64,000 nucleotides of DNA from Rhabdornis inornatus (GCA_013397075.1 VWZS01000833.1:495399-559398), one strand, 5' to 3'; counted from the stretch's first letter, positions 1-12,160 are shown. Made by a program: numbers and translations. Notes: generated by a model not told the origin, from the letters alone.

Positions 1-3000
1 CTTCTTTAATAGGACTGTATTGACAAACCAAACTGTTTCCTTTTATCAATGCTTTTCACGGAGGTTTTCATAGTTTCATTGGAAGGATTTATCAGTCAGC
101 TTCTGGTTTTGGTCAATGCGAGGCAAAAATTCTCTTTCCATTAAAAAATATATGGTATGTGCTCAGGAGGCAGAGTTTCACCCAGGTCTGGATGCAGGTC
201 CAGGGTATGAGCCCCACTCAGCCCAAAAGCACCTGATCCACCTCCTCACCTGGCCAAAGTGACACCAACTCATTACAGGGCTCCCTGGTCCTCACCCCTC
301 AGTTCCCCTGTGTCCCCCTGGCCCTATCTGGGACAGGTCACCTGCTGTGGCTTCTCTTGCTCACTTTTGGAGACTTCCCACTCTTAGAAAGCTCCTTGAA
401 CACAGAAAGGAACAAAAATTATAAATTGAGGAGGGGTAGAAATTAGGGCAGGGAATCAGGTGAGATGTCCCAACATCCACATTCTCTGCCGCACGGGCTG
501 GGCTGCCGTGCATGTCTCAGCCCTCTCTGCTCCTGCTCTAGGACAGGATTGGCTTCCTCAGGCTCACCTCTGCTTCTCCAACTGGGCTGGCACTGTCCTC
601 CTCCAGCCCTGGCACTGTCCTCTTCCAGCCCTGGCACCAGGAAATTTGGTCCCACTGTTGGGTGACTGCTGTGAGGGATGAATCGCAGCAGGGACAGCCT
701 GGACACATCACACAGGATTACAGCCAGAAGGGAAAATGCTACTATCAGGAGAAAAATAGAAGCATGCTTCAAAATAAGATAATATTGGCACCTCTGGAAT
801 AGTGATGGGCAAATGCAAACAAGTTTGGTGTGTGTTAGCACTCCCTGAGTCCTCTCCCACAGAGCCTGGAGGGCTTAGCCCACTGTCAGCTGCTGAGCAA
901 CAGGGGAGGGTGGCAAAATCTGCAGACAGGAGAGTGAATTAACCTGTCTTGTGTATGACAAAGTGGCAGCCTCAGGGCCAAGAGGGCTGCAGGCTGTTTC
1001 AACAAGATGAATTATGCATTTGAGCTGGTTTCATGCCCTCTGCATCTCTCTGCACACCTCAAAAATTCCCCTTTTTGGTTTCCTCTATCAGTCCTAGCTT
1101 TCCACCCTTGGAGGTCAAGGCGTGAGCCACCTGTGTGTGACCTCACTAGAAAAACTCCCTCTGACTCCTTCCACTCACGTTAGTTACTCCCTGAGCCCAT
1201 TCCAAGTTTTGCAGCTGGGCCAGCACCCACAGTGCTCTCTTTGGATGAAGAGGGACATGTCCCAACTGCTCCTGCGATGAGCAGGTTGGGAGCACGTCAA
1301 CTCCTGCTGCCAGTGTTCCAGGGTTTGATGTATCACCACCAGCCTGAGTCATTGCCACACCTGGCTGTGGTAACAGGTGGACAAGGAGCCCATGGCACCA
1401 ACCTAACCCACCTCAGCATTTTAAACCAACCAGTGGTTTTGTGGGATTTTATCTGGGTTTAGGTATTTAACAGCAGGGGGAAGCCTGACGTGAACAGTGC
1501 GGGCTTGGCCTTTTATGTAGTGCTTGTAGCATTTGGAAAATGATCTTCTGTGTACTAAATATCTGAGTCATCCTGGAATAGTACTGCATCTACTTTTAGA
1601 TGTTACTGTGTGCTCTCCTCTGCCACAGCTTATGAGGAAAGAGTCTTTTAAACTATCAGGAAAAAGCTCACACTGCCGATTCTTCCTCTTCTCTCTCTGG
1701 GCTTTGGAAACTTCAGGGGAAACCAACAGGGATTTCTGTCCTCTTAATGTCAATTAGCTGAAAAGGTGAAACACCTCATGATCAAGCCACAGGTGGTTTG
1801 AGAGTGCTTGCTGTGGTTTGGGTGCCAGGCAGTGGAAGTGGAGGTGGGGAATGCTGGGGCTGGCACCATGCTCATCCCAGCCTTTTCCAGCAAAGTCCGT
1901 TTCCTGGAAGCCCAGTAGGACTCATGTACTGGGATGTTTGGCCACCCTTATAAAGGTTAATATTTACCAGAAAGGTCCTGCTCAGTCACCCTGCCTATGA
2001 GCCGCATGAGAAGAAAATTCCCTGTGCAGAAATTACAGCTGACTTGGCAATGAGGGGACCAGGGTTGTGGGAAGACCTGAGGAGAGGCTCCAAATCCTCT
2101 GAACAGAACAAGATGACAACACGTGGATGCTCAGGAGATACCCTGGCAGAGCAAGCCAGGCTGGTGGAAACTAAGCTGGGGAGCTGCTGGTGGCACACGG
2201 CATCATCCCCTGCCAGCCCCTCAGTGCTGCAGTGGCTGGTGGCAGGGGAAGCCTGGCAATGAGTGCAGAGCTCTGACACAGGCTGGCTCATCTCATTATT
2301 TAATCTCCCTCTCCAGCTTCACAGAGCTGAGCTCTGTGGTCCCCACTGCAACCTGCCAAGGCACAAGGGTTCCAGACATGGTGTCCTAAGGAGGGTTGGA
2401 CATGGTGGACCCTCGCTCAGTGCTGGCAGGGCCACAGGGGTCAGCAAGGCATCACTTCCTGACAGGATGGGGAGGAGCTGGTGGCTCTCCTCACCCTGCC
2501 ACACCTGCACATGGGTAGTGACCCTCAGAGTCACAGCAGTGGGACATAAACTCTGGCAAACCTCTGTGTGAGAGCAAGCCTGTCAAAGCATCTGCTGCAA
2601 CCAGTCTGCCTGAAGGGACAAAGGATCTTTGCTGACTGGTGTCCAGGTGGGATGGAGCACTCAGGTTATTAAATAAAAACCCCCAAAATAATAAAAAGGA
2701 CCCTAAACTTCCCTCCTCTGCATCAGCATTCAGCAGAAAAACTCTTCCCTGGGCTCTGCTATAGGCCAGGGCAGCGCCAGGGGGAGGCTGGGTGCTAGGA
2801 GAAGCAGGATCACTGCCCAGGCTGTGTTTATCAGCTGCTGGGCTCTGGCATTGCTCAGCAGGCACAGCAGCTGGACCACCTGCTCTGCTTCCACTTCTGC
2901 CAGCACCTGGCTGGACCTGGGTCTTCACTGAGTCCCTGCCCATTAGACACCACCAGAACAGCCACAGCTCACCCAGGAGCCCAGAGAACAGAGCCAACTC

Positions 3001-3998
3001 CTTGGATCTTGCTGCACAACTGCTGGAGGCCTCCAGCAGAGACCCCAGGGTTTTTTCTCCCTGGTGAGAAGGGCAGGAAGCTCCAAGGACAACGTGAAGT
3101 GTCCCAAGGACCCTGAGCTCAGCCACGAGGCCCCACAGGGACTTCCACCTCAGCACTGAGGTCCTTTATCACCAAAAAGAAATACACAGAAAAGGCACCT
3201 TTTTCTCTGGAAAAGTCACCCAACTAAACGACTAAACCAGCATCCAGCTTCTTGCCAATAATATTCCAGTTTTCCCTCCCTCTCAACTCCCATGGTAAAT
3301 ATATATTTGAAGAAGCCAGGATGATGTGGGAGGCAGTTCCTGCACTAACAGCTCTCCATTCCTGTTCCCCTTCAGACCAAGGACTCCAGCTCCTTCGTGC
3401 TGAGTCAGGATAACTGCAATGCAGCAGGATGGGAATCCCTCAAGGAGCTGCAGCCAATGCCAGAGGCTGCGGCTGCTCCAGCCTTCAAGGCATCAGCATT
3501 GGGTGTCCTGCCTTGCACTCTGCCTTGGAGCAAAGTGCTGCAGCTGTGCTTCAGTTCTCACAGTGCTCTGATGGAAACCCTCCTCATCTCCTGCCCCAGC
3601 TGCTCTTGGACCGTGCCAGCGGCACTTGGCTCCTGCCAAGGGACTCAGAGTAAGTGACGCTCAGTGACTGAGCTGCATCCCACCGGGATAAAGCAGCTTG
3701 GGAAGGCAAAGATCAGACATGGTAAAAACTGAGCATTGAGAAAGGGAGTTCTGGTCCCCTGTGAAGCTCCTTGGCAGGATTTCAAGGCCAGGCTTGACAA
3801 AGCTTCAAGGAGGTTGCCAGGACTGAGGGGATTCCCAGGATCAGCCCAGGCTCAATGCAGAGGGGTGAGTGCTCCCCTCAGCTGCTTGTCAGCCGTTTGC
3901 TTCTCTTCTTCACTGGCTGAATTGACCCAGGACAGCGCCAGGGTCGCTGAGCTGCTTCATTCTCAGAGCCCAAAACTAGGGTGAAGTGTTGCATGTCT

Positions 3999-4038
3999 GG
4001 GATCCCAGTTCAAGCCTGGGATCCTCAGTTCAAGCCTG
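3999..4038. repeat. Two-copy 20-bp tandem duplication
   Basis: The core CAGTTCAAGCCTG occurs twice with period 20 (3,999-4,018 and 4,019-4,038), differing at two bases. Confidence 0.85.
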
Positions 4039-4725
4039 TGGTGTCAGGCAGGTGTGAGCAGACATTCAGGGACTCCCAAGCTCTGGAGCAGTGAAGAGGC
4101 AAGCACTGCCCCTTGGGATCATCCCCTGCCATCCAGACTGCCATGGATTAACTTGCCACTGCAGCAGGAAGAGCCTGGAGTGTGTCTATGGGCAGCGAGG
4201 GGAGGATAAAATTCCCTTCTTCCCCCCACAGCTTCCTTGCATGGGAGAAGTGCAAGGGCACTTTCATGTAGCACTTGCTTCAGAGAGCTTTAAACAGCTC
4301 CAAGCTGGGGGAAGACATTGTATTCTGAACCACAAACTATTCCTGGCATCTGTTCCACTATAAAAGAGCTATAAAAAGGTCAAACTCATAAAATGTATAA
4401 ATGCATAAAATGTAGTTCTTCATTAACATTGCTACAGGCTGGAAAATGCCTGAGGGGGTCACTCTTGGGGTCACTCTTGTTGACTTCCCTAAGCAATATC
4501 TGTGTAAACAAACCTCCTGCAGTCAGCACAACTGGCCCAAGCCCAGCTCTTGGCTGACTGAGCATGCAGTCAGGTTTGGGAACAGAGCTGGGGGTCAGGG
4601 GGACATGGTTGGGCTGACCCAAGAGATATGTTTGGCCATAAATCTCAGTGCAAACTGTCTGCATCCCACTGGCACACAGCCTCGCCATGGCTCGTGGGGA
4701 CAGGGGGATGGCTGGGGGTGTGTGA

Positions 4726-4806
4726 TCACAGAATCCCAAAATGGTTTGGGTTGGAAGGGATCTTCAAGATCATCTTGTTCCAATGCCCTGCCATGGGCAG
4801 GGATGC
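4726..4806 (-). mobile_element. CR1 LINE 3' fragment
   Basis: Plus strand reads TCACAGAATCC, then GGTTTGGGTTGGAAGGGATC and CCTGCCATGGGCAGGGA: the reverse complement of a CR1 3' end. About 80 bp remain. Confidence 0.85.
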
Positions 4807-5371
4807 CAATGTGTGGAAAAGCACATGGGAGAAACAGACAAGGGTAAGCAGGGTCAGATATGACAATCTGGGACTCCCAACAGCACCTCCAAGTGAGACT
4901 AGGAAAGAACTCTGGTGACAGAGAATTGTACAATAAAATAACTTCTTTGGTTTCTTTCTTTAGAAAACATCTTTCACACATGGTATAAAAACAGGTAGTT
5001 AAGAAATAAATTTCAAGCCAGCTGTACGAGTGAGTTTGGGGCATCCTCCCCCTTCCTGTGCCTCAGCAGCAAACTCTCTTCTCAAACAAAAGCATGACAA
5101 AGAAATGCAAGCAAATCCTCTGTGGGAAATACTGTTAAATGACTAAAACCCCCAACAAACCCAAACTTACATGGTTTAAAACAAAGCCAAACACTTTTCT
5201 ATAAAGGGGACCATGTTCTTCCCCAGAAATAATGACCCTGGATGCAGGTTTTTCTTCTGATAAAGTATTGACCATTGCTGTGGGCTGGAAAATCAGTGGC
5301 CAGCATCTGGTGAGCTCCCAGGAGCTGCCCCAGCCACTAGCAAGGGAATGCTGCTGCTCACACATTCTGTG

Positions 5372-5460
5372 CCATCCCATCCCATCCCATCCCATCCCCT
5401 CCCCNNNNNNNNNNNNNATCCCATCCCATCCCATCCCATCCCATCCCATCCCATCCCATC
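5372..5460. repeat. (ATCCC)n microsatellite with a 13-N assembly gap
   Basis: Pentanucleotide CCCAT repeats on both sides of N at 5,405-5,417. The true length is unknown, since assembly stopped inside the repeat. Open frames through it on both strands are artefacts. Confidence 0.97.
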
Positions 5461-5612
5461 AGCAGTGACACAGCAGCCATGGCACGGTTGCCACTCCATA
5501 GCTCATCTCTCATGCTGCTTTTCAAGTTATGTTTGGAAAGATGAATAAATTAATGAAGCCTCAGAAGATAAAAACCTCAACAAAGAGCACCCAAAAAGTC
5601 CAGTTCATGCTC

Positions 5613-5884
5613 TCAGGACAGCTGGAAGCGCTTGCGGACCTTCTCCTCAATGGAGTGGAGCTTGACCATGCGCAGCGCATCCAGCAGCTCCTTGGTGACT
5701 TCAGAGTCCTCCTCCTTCTTGTGAGTGAGGAAAGCCCGGAATTTCTCCTGGATGGCTACCCTGGTCCATGGTGCCTGCTTCTTTGGTGAGTGCTCCAGGA
5801 TCTGCTGCAAGCGCTTCAGCTTCTTGACGGGGATGTTCTGATACACCACAAAGTCTATCATGGCTTGTTCGCAGTCTTCATCTT
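5613..5884 (-). CDS. TNFRSF6B: TNFRSF6B coding exon 3 (C-terminal domain and stop)
   Basis: 272 nt, residues 191-280. DCEQAMIDFVVYQNIPVKKL aligns with the human C-terminal region. Basic residues are dense, fitting a proteoglycan-binding tail as known for human DcR3. No canonical minus-strand AATAAA was found in the next several hundred bases, so the 3' end is unresolved. Confidence 0.95.
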
Positions 5885-8800
5885 CTGCAGCTGGTGGGGG
5901 AAAATATCCCGGAGGTTAAAGGGACATGGGAGAGCAGGGCACAGCCCTGCCAAAGCTCTCTGTGGGACATCTGCCCAGGGAGGTGGTGAATGCCCCAGGC
6001 CTGGAAGTGTTCAAGGCCAGGTTGGATGGGCCTTGGAATGCCCTGGTCTATGGGAAGGCTGAACTTCCTATCAGTGACACACCCTACACGGAGCTGCTGG
6101 AAAACAAGGTGTAAAAGTTCTGAGGAAAGTCAATGTATCTATGCCATGCTACTCCCCATCAGGGAATAGAGGAAAAGCCCAGGCAAATCTGAAGTAATTG
6201 CAGTAAGTATTTACACATTCTTTTTCCTGAAAGTTTCTGTTTTCCCATGCAGATATATAATTCTTGTGACAGGACCAGTCCCAAGCACAGCCCCAAGGGC
6301 ACTGGGATGGGACAGATCCGGTCCCAGCTGGTGGAAGCTGCTGGAGCGCATCCAGCATAAGGAATGAAAACAGAAAGAATTTTCAAAAGGCCAAGGCCAA
6401 CGGATTGCTCAATCAGGGAGAGATTAGCCCAGTTTCATGTCATTGCAAACTGGGAATGATTTCACTGGTTATAGTAGAGTGGGTTGAACTCCACTGCTCA
6501 GGCTCTGCCTCTCTAGCAGGCTCGGGTTGACAATGAGCAGGTCCCTGTGTGCCTCCTGAGAGGAATCATAATAAACTGGAGTTTAAAAAGGCCTTTAGCT
6601 CCCTTTGCTGGGGCCTCCTCTCTCTATAAATATCTGCAAAGGGCTGATCTGGCTGCGGGGGCTGGTGCCTGATGCACATGCTGCTGACACTGCTCTGACC
6701 TGGCCATCCCCCACCCCGGGACTGCATTCCACTGGTGACAGAGATTTCCAGTCTGGGTGTCGGGATTACACTCCTGGCATGGAACTCACGGAGTGAGTCA
6801 GGCTTTGTAAGGAGAAATTTCTGTGCTGGTGGTGCCAGGAGAGGATGGAAAGACAAGAGCTGGTGGAGGGAAGCCTCCACGTTCCCTCACCACAGAGGAA
6901 AATCTTTTAGAGTCATGGGATGTCCTGAGTTGCAAGGAACCCACAAGTCCCTTCATTGAGTCCAAGTCCTGGCTCTGCACAGACCACCCAAAACCCCTAC
7001 AGCATGCCTGACAACTTTGGCCATGACCACTTCCCTGGGGAGCCTGTTCCAGTGCCTGACCACCCTGTGGGTGAGTTTTATTAAAGCTTTTCTACCAAGT
7101 GTCGTCCTGATGAAAGAATCACATTTTTTCACAGCAGAACAACATCCCCTGGATGTGGTGAGGTCCCCATTGCTTTTCAGATTTTCAGAACATGGCACTG
7201 GATAATCTCATCCAGACTCATTTTACCATGAAAGGTTGGACCAGATAAATTTTTGAAGTCCCTCCCAGCCTGGGCTGTTCTATGGCTTTATGACTGATTA
7301 TATTTTTAGAAGCTTAAGGGTGAAGGTACACTGCCATCCAGACCAGTCACATGAAATTTGTTTCTCATGTCTGGATCTTCAGGGTGCAGCAGGTGCTTCC
7401 AAACAGCTTCCAGTTTCACCTCAAGTGACATTGGGCCCCTGGGATGGGTTTGGGGGCCCTTGAGATGGTTTTTCAGTCCCTTTCTCACCCCCTAATGTGG
7501 GGACAGAGCATGTTACAAAGCACTCTTGGAACAGAGCCTTTTCTCTGCCCTGCACCTCTCCCTTGTTCTTTTGCCAAGAAAAGTTGAACCAGATGGTCGT
7601 TGAGGTCCCTTCCAACCTGGGATTTGGGAATTCTCTGATCTGTGCCCATTGGCTGTTTCTGCCCAAGCTTCCACCTCTGCCATGGCTCAGCACTACATCT
7701 GCACCATCATGGTGACATGATTGACACCATGTCTCCACTTTTCCACCTGACAGGTCAAAATCCACCCCACACTCAACTCCAATGAACCTTGGGCTCTGCT
7801 CCACTTAACCTGAGACCAGGTTAAGTGGCTGCCATACAAGCTTCTGGAAAACAGGTGAAGCCAGGAAAAGGGAGTGCAGGAGCCAAGATGGATGCCTCAG
7901 CTGCCAAAATTTCCCATCCCAGCACTCCCAGTTGTCCCTGGTAAGATCCAGCAGGATTTCACTGTCAGCTCTTTGTTCTCACTGCGCAGTGACTGTTGCT
8001 TAAGCCCAACACCCTGTCCTTGCTCTATGGGGCTGACACTGGAAGGAGGTGAAGGGAGAAGACTATTTTATCCATAATTATTATTAATCACTCCATGCTT
8101 TTACAAGCCATTTCACCACATTTTGCATCTAAGTAGGAGAAAGTCACAAGGAAGTTTGCCCTCGCCCTGGCAGCATCAGTCCTGGCACGCTGTGCCTGTG
8201 GCTCACCTAATCCCTGTGTGCTGTTGCCTCTCCCCAGCCTGCAGGATGTGCAGAGGGTGTCATGGTACCTGTTGCCCTGCACATTGGTCACCTTCCCCTG
8301 CTGCTCACAGTCCTGGTGTGGCTGGCATGGGTTGGTGCTGTAGCTGGAGGAGAAGAAGCCGTGGGGGCAGTCATGGCACTGGGTGTCCTCAAAGGGGGTA
8401 CCTGTGCATGGAGAGACAACGGGACCATCAGGTGCAAAGCTGGCACAGAAGCAGAGACAGCAGCTGGGGATGATGCCAGACACCATTTGAGCATGAGGGT
8501 GATGTTTTGGAAATGATCATTGCTAGCATCTCCCCTGGGAATTGCATGTCGTCACACAGGGCAAACAGCAGTGCTTCCCCCAGCCATCTCCTAAGCCTGT
8601 GCTGATAAACTATTAGAGCCCACAGACATGAGAGGACAACAAGAGGACATCTCATCTATTATCAAAAGGCCACCTCCCAGGCAGGAGCCAGCAGCCAGGC
8701 TGGTGGCTGAGCTACCACACCAGCCCTTCAGTTCCCAGAGCCCAAGACTCCTGACCAAGAGAAAGTAAAAGTCTCAGTGGACATGGAAGCCCAGCTGTCC

Positions 8801-10889
8801 TTGGCTGCACTGTCACTGCTCCCCCTGGCTCTGGGCCAGCGCTTCCATTGTCACAGGGATGGTGCCACACAGGCAGGATTGCACCAAGCAACATTCCCGT
8901 TCCTTGGGATCAGAGGAAAGGGCTCTGGGGGCAGGAGATTTCCCAGTCTTTCACCTCCTCTTCACAAATCAAGTTACAAGCAGTTTCTACCTTGGTGCCT
9001 TTAGGCTTTCCCATAAGTCTGATCTTTCAGGTCCCTCCCAACCCTGACCATTCTGTGATTCTAAGGCCCAGCCATAACCCCCAAAATCAGGGCCGCTATT
9101 TGCAAATGGGAAATCCCAAAGAAGTTGATTTGCCCAGGGGGATTGCACATGCATCAAAGCCCTCATCCAACCCAAACACCAGCAAACTCTGCCTATGGCC
9201 CCCAGTCCACACCTTCCCCATCCAGACACCAGCACTTGCAGGTCCAGGGCTCTGCCCACCACACTGGACACTCAGTCCCTGCTGTGTTGTTCAGGTAGCT
9301 GGGCTGGGGTGCAATCCTCCCCACACAAGAAGCCTTTGCAAAAAATAAATAGTAATAACAAAAACCCAGCTTCTCCTCAAATACCCAGCTAGCTTGCATG
9401 ACTCCTCAGTCCTAAAGCCAACCCTCCAGACAAATTTCATCTTTAATTTTGAAGTGCTTCCCTGTAATGCTTGGAGATCTTCTTCCCCCTTTGCTGTGTT
9501 ACTGCATTTTGTCATGTTCTATAGAAAATCAAACCCCAAATCTCAATCATAAACATCAGCTGAAGACAACAGGTATTTTCCCTCTGGCTGATGAGCCTGG
9601 AGCTCTTCCATGCCACACATGGAAGGACTTCAAAAGCCTTCATATTTCAAAAGCCTTCCCACTTCAAAGTGCGAAGTAGGATGCTGCTGGGTTTGCTCGT
9701 GCTGCCCACACTGGTTTGCTGTCCACTGCTGTGGTTTCCAGGCAGAGCCTGGTCCTCAGTGATTGATGAGTTTCCACACATTCAGAGCAACTAAAGGACC
9801 AGAGAAATCTGTACTGAGGAAACAACAGGAAAATAAATCCCCTGAAATATCTTGGGGCTTAGATCACACAAGAAGGTGGAGTCTCAGACTCAGGAGTCAA
9901 AACAAAGCTGGTTTTGTGGTTTTGGAACCTGGCTGTGTGTCCATTGTGTTTTCAACACAGTCTCTCCAAATTGCTCAGTGAAAAACCACAAAACCTGGCC
10001 CCAGAGCTACATACATTCACCAGCCCTGCCCTTACATCATCAGCCACCTTTTTCAGTCCAGATAATCAGCATTCCCAGCTCCCAGGCTGCCCATGCAAGG
10101 AGAAGGGAGCTAATGAAGGATTAGGAGCAGCTTGGACTTTCCCACCTGCCTGTGGAACAGGGCCAGTGGCTGCTCCAGAGATGGCCAAGTCACAGCCTGC
10201 CTGTTGTGGCAGGTGAGGCAGGTAGCTGGGATTGACACATCCCACCAAAGTGTGCTGCTGGGGATTTCAAAAGCTTTCAAAGTGATAGCTGGGGAAAAAC
10301 CCAACCAAATTCCTCCTTGGAAAAGAAGCAGGAGCATGCCGGCAAGGATGGCACTGTGCCAGTACCAGAGCTAAAAGGAAGTCGGTCAGGCTATGGGCAA
10401 GCATTTAGTGCTGCATTTGGCTGCTATATTTATCCTTGATTTTTATCTCCAGCGGAGATTTTGGGGTGTGACAAGAGCCTTGTGAGAGTGCCTAGTGCCC
10501 ATCTGGTACTTACCCGGCTTCACAACACCAGAGCCCGGCGGACACTCGGAGTGCCTGATGCAGAACTCCATGCTCGAGTAGTAGCCCTGCTGGCACTGGC
10601 AGACGCGGTTGTGTGTGGCATTGCACTGCTGCACCTCCACCTGCTTCTCCCCGCAGATGACGTTGCAGTAGCGGCACTTCTCCAGGTAGTTCCAGTACTG
10701 AGTGTAGTGCAAATCCGGGCAGGGCTCGCACGCCGTGGGTCTGTCCCTGGAGCAGTGCTGTGCCACGAAGGTCCCGGGAGGGCACTGCTGGCACGTGATC
10801 CTCTCGTTCGTCACAGCATCCTTCCACTGGTACGTGGGCTGGGCATCGCAGGCGAGCTCAGCCAGCAAAAGGAGGAGAGGGGGGAACAT
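5613..10889 (-). CDS. TNFRSF6B: Tumour necrosis factor receptor superfamily member 6B (decoy receptor 3), 3 coding exons
   Basis: Secreted decoy receptor. In mammals it binds FASLG, LIGHT and TL1A and blocks their signalling outside the cell. Exons 10,514-10,889, 8,207-8,401 and 5,613-5,884 join in phase to 843 nt, 280 residues plus TGA (human about 300). A short signal peptide (residues 1 to about 16, core PPLLLLLAEL) is followed by four cysteine-rich repeats from C33 to about C195, and a helical basic C-terminus ending RKRFQLS. No transmembrane segment is seen. N-glycosylation sequons are at N90 (NAT) and N185 (NST). WNYLEKCRYCNV and NATHNR are strong orthologue signatures. An in-frame TAG lies six bases before the ATG, which fixes the start. 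It lies downstream of RTEL1 on the same strand, as in mammals. Confidence 0.95.
5960..6062 (+). mobile_element. CR1 LINE fragment
   Basis: Sense CR1 segment with CCCAGGGAGGTGGTGAATG and GTTCAAGGCCAGGTTGGATG, lacking the terminal tail. In TNFRSF6B intron 2, about 75 bp from exon 3. Confidence 0.8.
6905..7090 (-). mobile_element. CR1 LINE fragment
   Basis: Antisense CR1: GAGTCATGGGATGTCCTGAG at one end, then CCTGGGGAGCCTGTTCCAGT and CTGACCACCCTGTGGG. Diverged. In TNFRSF6B intron 2. Confidence 0.75.
7233..7293 (+). mobile_element. CR1 LINE 3' tail fragment
   Basis: GGTTGGACCAGATAAAT, then TGAAGTCCCTCCCAGCC and a TTCTATGGCTTTATGAC tail, a degenerate CR1 3' end. Confidence 0.75.
7581..7640 (+). 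mobile_element. CR1 LINE 3' fragment
   Basis: GAACCAGATGGTCGTTGAGG then TCCCTTCCAACCTGGG and TTCTCTGATC; a short sense CR1 end. Confidence 0.75.
8207..8401 (-). CDS. TNFRSF6B: TNFRSF6B coding exon 2 (cysteine-rich repeats 3-4)
   Basis: 195 nt, residues 126-191. Contains TQCHDCPHGFFSSS and HDTLCTSC, the end of the receptor repeats. Acceptor catgcacag, donor GTGAGC, phase 1/1. Confidence 0.95.
9025..9063 (+). mobile_element. CR1 LINE 3' tail remnant
   Basis: About 40 bp: TTCAGGTCCCTCCCAACC then ATTCTGTGATTCTAA. In TNFRSF6B intron 1. Confidence 0.65.
10514..10889 (-). CDS. TNFRSF6B: TNFRSF6B coding exon 1 (signal peptide, cysteine-rich repeats 1-2)
   Basis: 376 nt, residues 1-126 (last codon split). 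TCQQCPPGTFVAQHC begins repeat 1. YTQYWNYLEKCRYC and NVICGEK belong to repeat 2. Donor GTAAGT. GC-rich relative to flanking introns. Confidence 0.96.
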
Positions 10890-11389
10890 CCACTACGGCA
10901 AAGACAGCGCAAAGAGTCCTGAGCTCATCCTCAGGCAGAGGCGGGAGCAGCAAACGCGGCTGCAGTGCTGTTACAAAACTTGTTATTGTTGTAGACACAA
11001 GAAATTGTTCTCCCTTCCTATGCTGTTCCCAGCCCAAGGACTAGCTGCTGCCCTCCTTTGCCATCCCAGGTGACAGAGCATCCTTCCCAAACCCATTTGT
11101 GATGCCCTCAGAACCCAGTTTCCCTCATTCAGAACTTGAAGCAGTACCAGCACATTCTCCTCTTTCTCCCCAGTCAGTTCCCCACCATTTGCAGTGAGAC
11201 ACCTTTGCAAACCAAGAAGCAGAAGGGAAGTTTTCCAAACTAGCAGATACAAAGCATGCTCCCTAGGATCTTTAACACTTTTTGGAAAAACCAGATGCTC
11301 AGGATAGGACCGAATCCCAGAGCTTGTTTATCCTCCCTTTCCTTTTCAAAGCCCACGTGCCCAGCCTGACAAGCAGAAGATCCATTTAC

Positions 11390-11466
11390 CTTGGATGGAT
11401 GCCTCACACTCGGCGCGTGGCAGGATGGCATCGCACCGAGAGCTTCCGAGCACCGGGATCAGAAAC
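11390..11466 (-). other. TNFRSF6B: Candidate untranslated internal exon upstream of TNFRSF6B
   Basis: 77 nt with a good acceptor (ctgtctccccag) and donor (AAG followed by GTAAAT). It lies between the CpG/TATA promoter and the first coding exon. It includes an ATG in the order GCGATGCCATCC; if joined to an acceptor at 10,968 this makes a short uORF ending in the TAG just before the main ATG. Confidence 0.45.
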
Positions 11467-11689
11467 CTGGGGAGACAGAGAGGATTCCTCAGAGGCTGGT
11501 GCTGGCTGGGCTGGAGCTCCTCTCTGCGGCAGTAGGTTCGACCCAACCGGCCAGCGTTAAAACAGAGCGAGATGGGGAAGGGCTACTAGGTAAAGGCTGA
11601 TAGGGAAGGGCTGCTGGAAAAGACTGGGTTTCCTCGCCTGCTTTCCTGAGTCAGCCCTTCCTCTGAGGGAGATGCCGGCTCTCCCCAGC

Positions 11690-12160
11690 GCAGGGACGGA
11701 GCGGAGCCTTATAGCGGCTGCGGGTGGGTGGCTCTGAGCACTCCCGAGCACGCGGCGCCAGACACGTGGAATCACCGTGGGAGGGAAACCACCCCCAGCC
11801 CACCGCAGCCGAGAGGGAGCAGGAACTGGTGGGGAAGCTGCCAAGGTCTCCCTTTCCTCCCCTTCCCTCCCATCCCCATCCCATCCTCCGGGACTGGCTC
11901 CGCTCACCGCACCTCCGCCTCGCAGGTACCTCCGCACCGCGCCGCTGCCCGCGGCCGGCACCGCCTTTATAGACCGGCCCGTGGGAAAGACCCCCCTTGG
12001 GCAGGGGGAGGTGGCAATTCGAGCTCCATCCCAGCCTCTCGACCCCATCCCGGCCCCCGAGCCCTTCCCCGATGCCCCGCTGCGGCAGCACCGGCTCCGC
12101 CTTCGCGTCCCAGCGTCCTCCCTCAGCCGAGCGCGCTTTCGCTCTCGTTTCGGCATTTGC
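11690..12160 (-). promoter_or_regulatory. TNFRSF6B: CpG-rich TATA promoter of TNFRSF6B
   Basis: GC- and CpG-rich block. On the minus strand a TATAAAG box is at 11,965-11,971 and a second TATAAGG at 11,707-11,713. A consensus-like donor (GCG followed by GTGAGC) comes after 11,908, so a short first exon of about 30-40 nt beginning near 11,940 is plausible. Long frames here on both strands are composition effects. Confidence 0.5.

Larger units (their letters stand above)
1..5612. other. Region downstream of TNFRSF6B with no supported gene
   Basis: About 5.6 kb beyond the TNFRSF6B stop. I see no exon of ARFRP1 (the mammalian neighbour) or any other protein I recognise. Frames up to 221 codons exist but lack splice or family support. 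It holds a CR1 fragment, a small 20-bp tandem duplication and the (ATCCC)n tract. The first part may contain distal TNFRSF6B 3' UTR. Confidence 0.6.

Noticed and set aside
443..841. 132-codon minus-strand frame with a hydrophobic stretch
   Set aside because: The single membrane-like segment is followed by low-complexity sequence; no similarity recognised and no splice context.
2491..3156. 221-codon minus-strand frame
   Set aside because: Overlaps open frames on the other strand, shows no family motif and no clear promoter. Could be part of a noncoding RNA, but I cannot support a gene.
4940..4950. Plus-strand AATAAA as the end of a plus-strand gene
   Set aside because: No plus-strand coding exons were found upstream of it.
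8088..8486. TNFRSF6B exon 2 frame extended upstream as a separate 132-codon gene
   Set aside because: The extension crosses a clear acceptor at 8,402; it is intron read-through.
11557..12156. Overlapping long frames of 129-199 codons on both strands
   Set aside because: CpG-rich promoter block; arginine/proline/alanine-biased products, open in several frames, no recognised domain.
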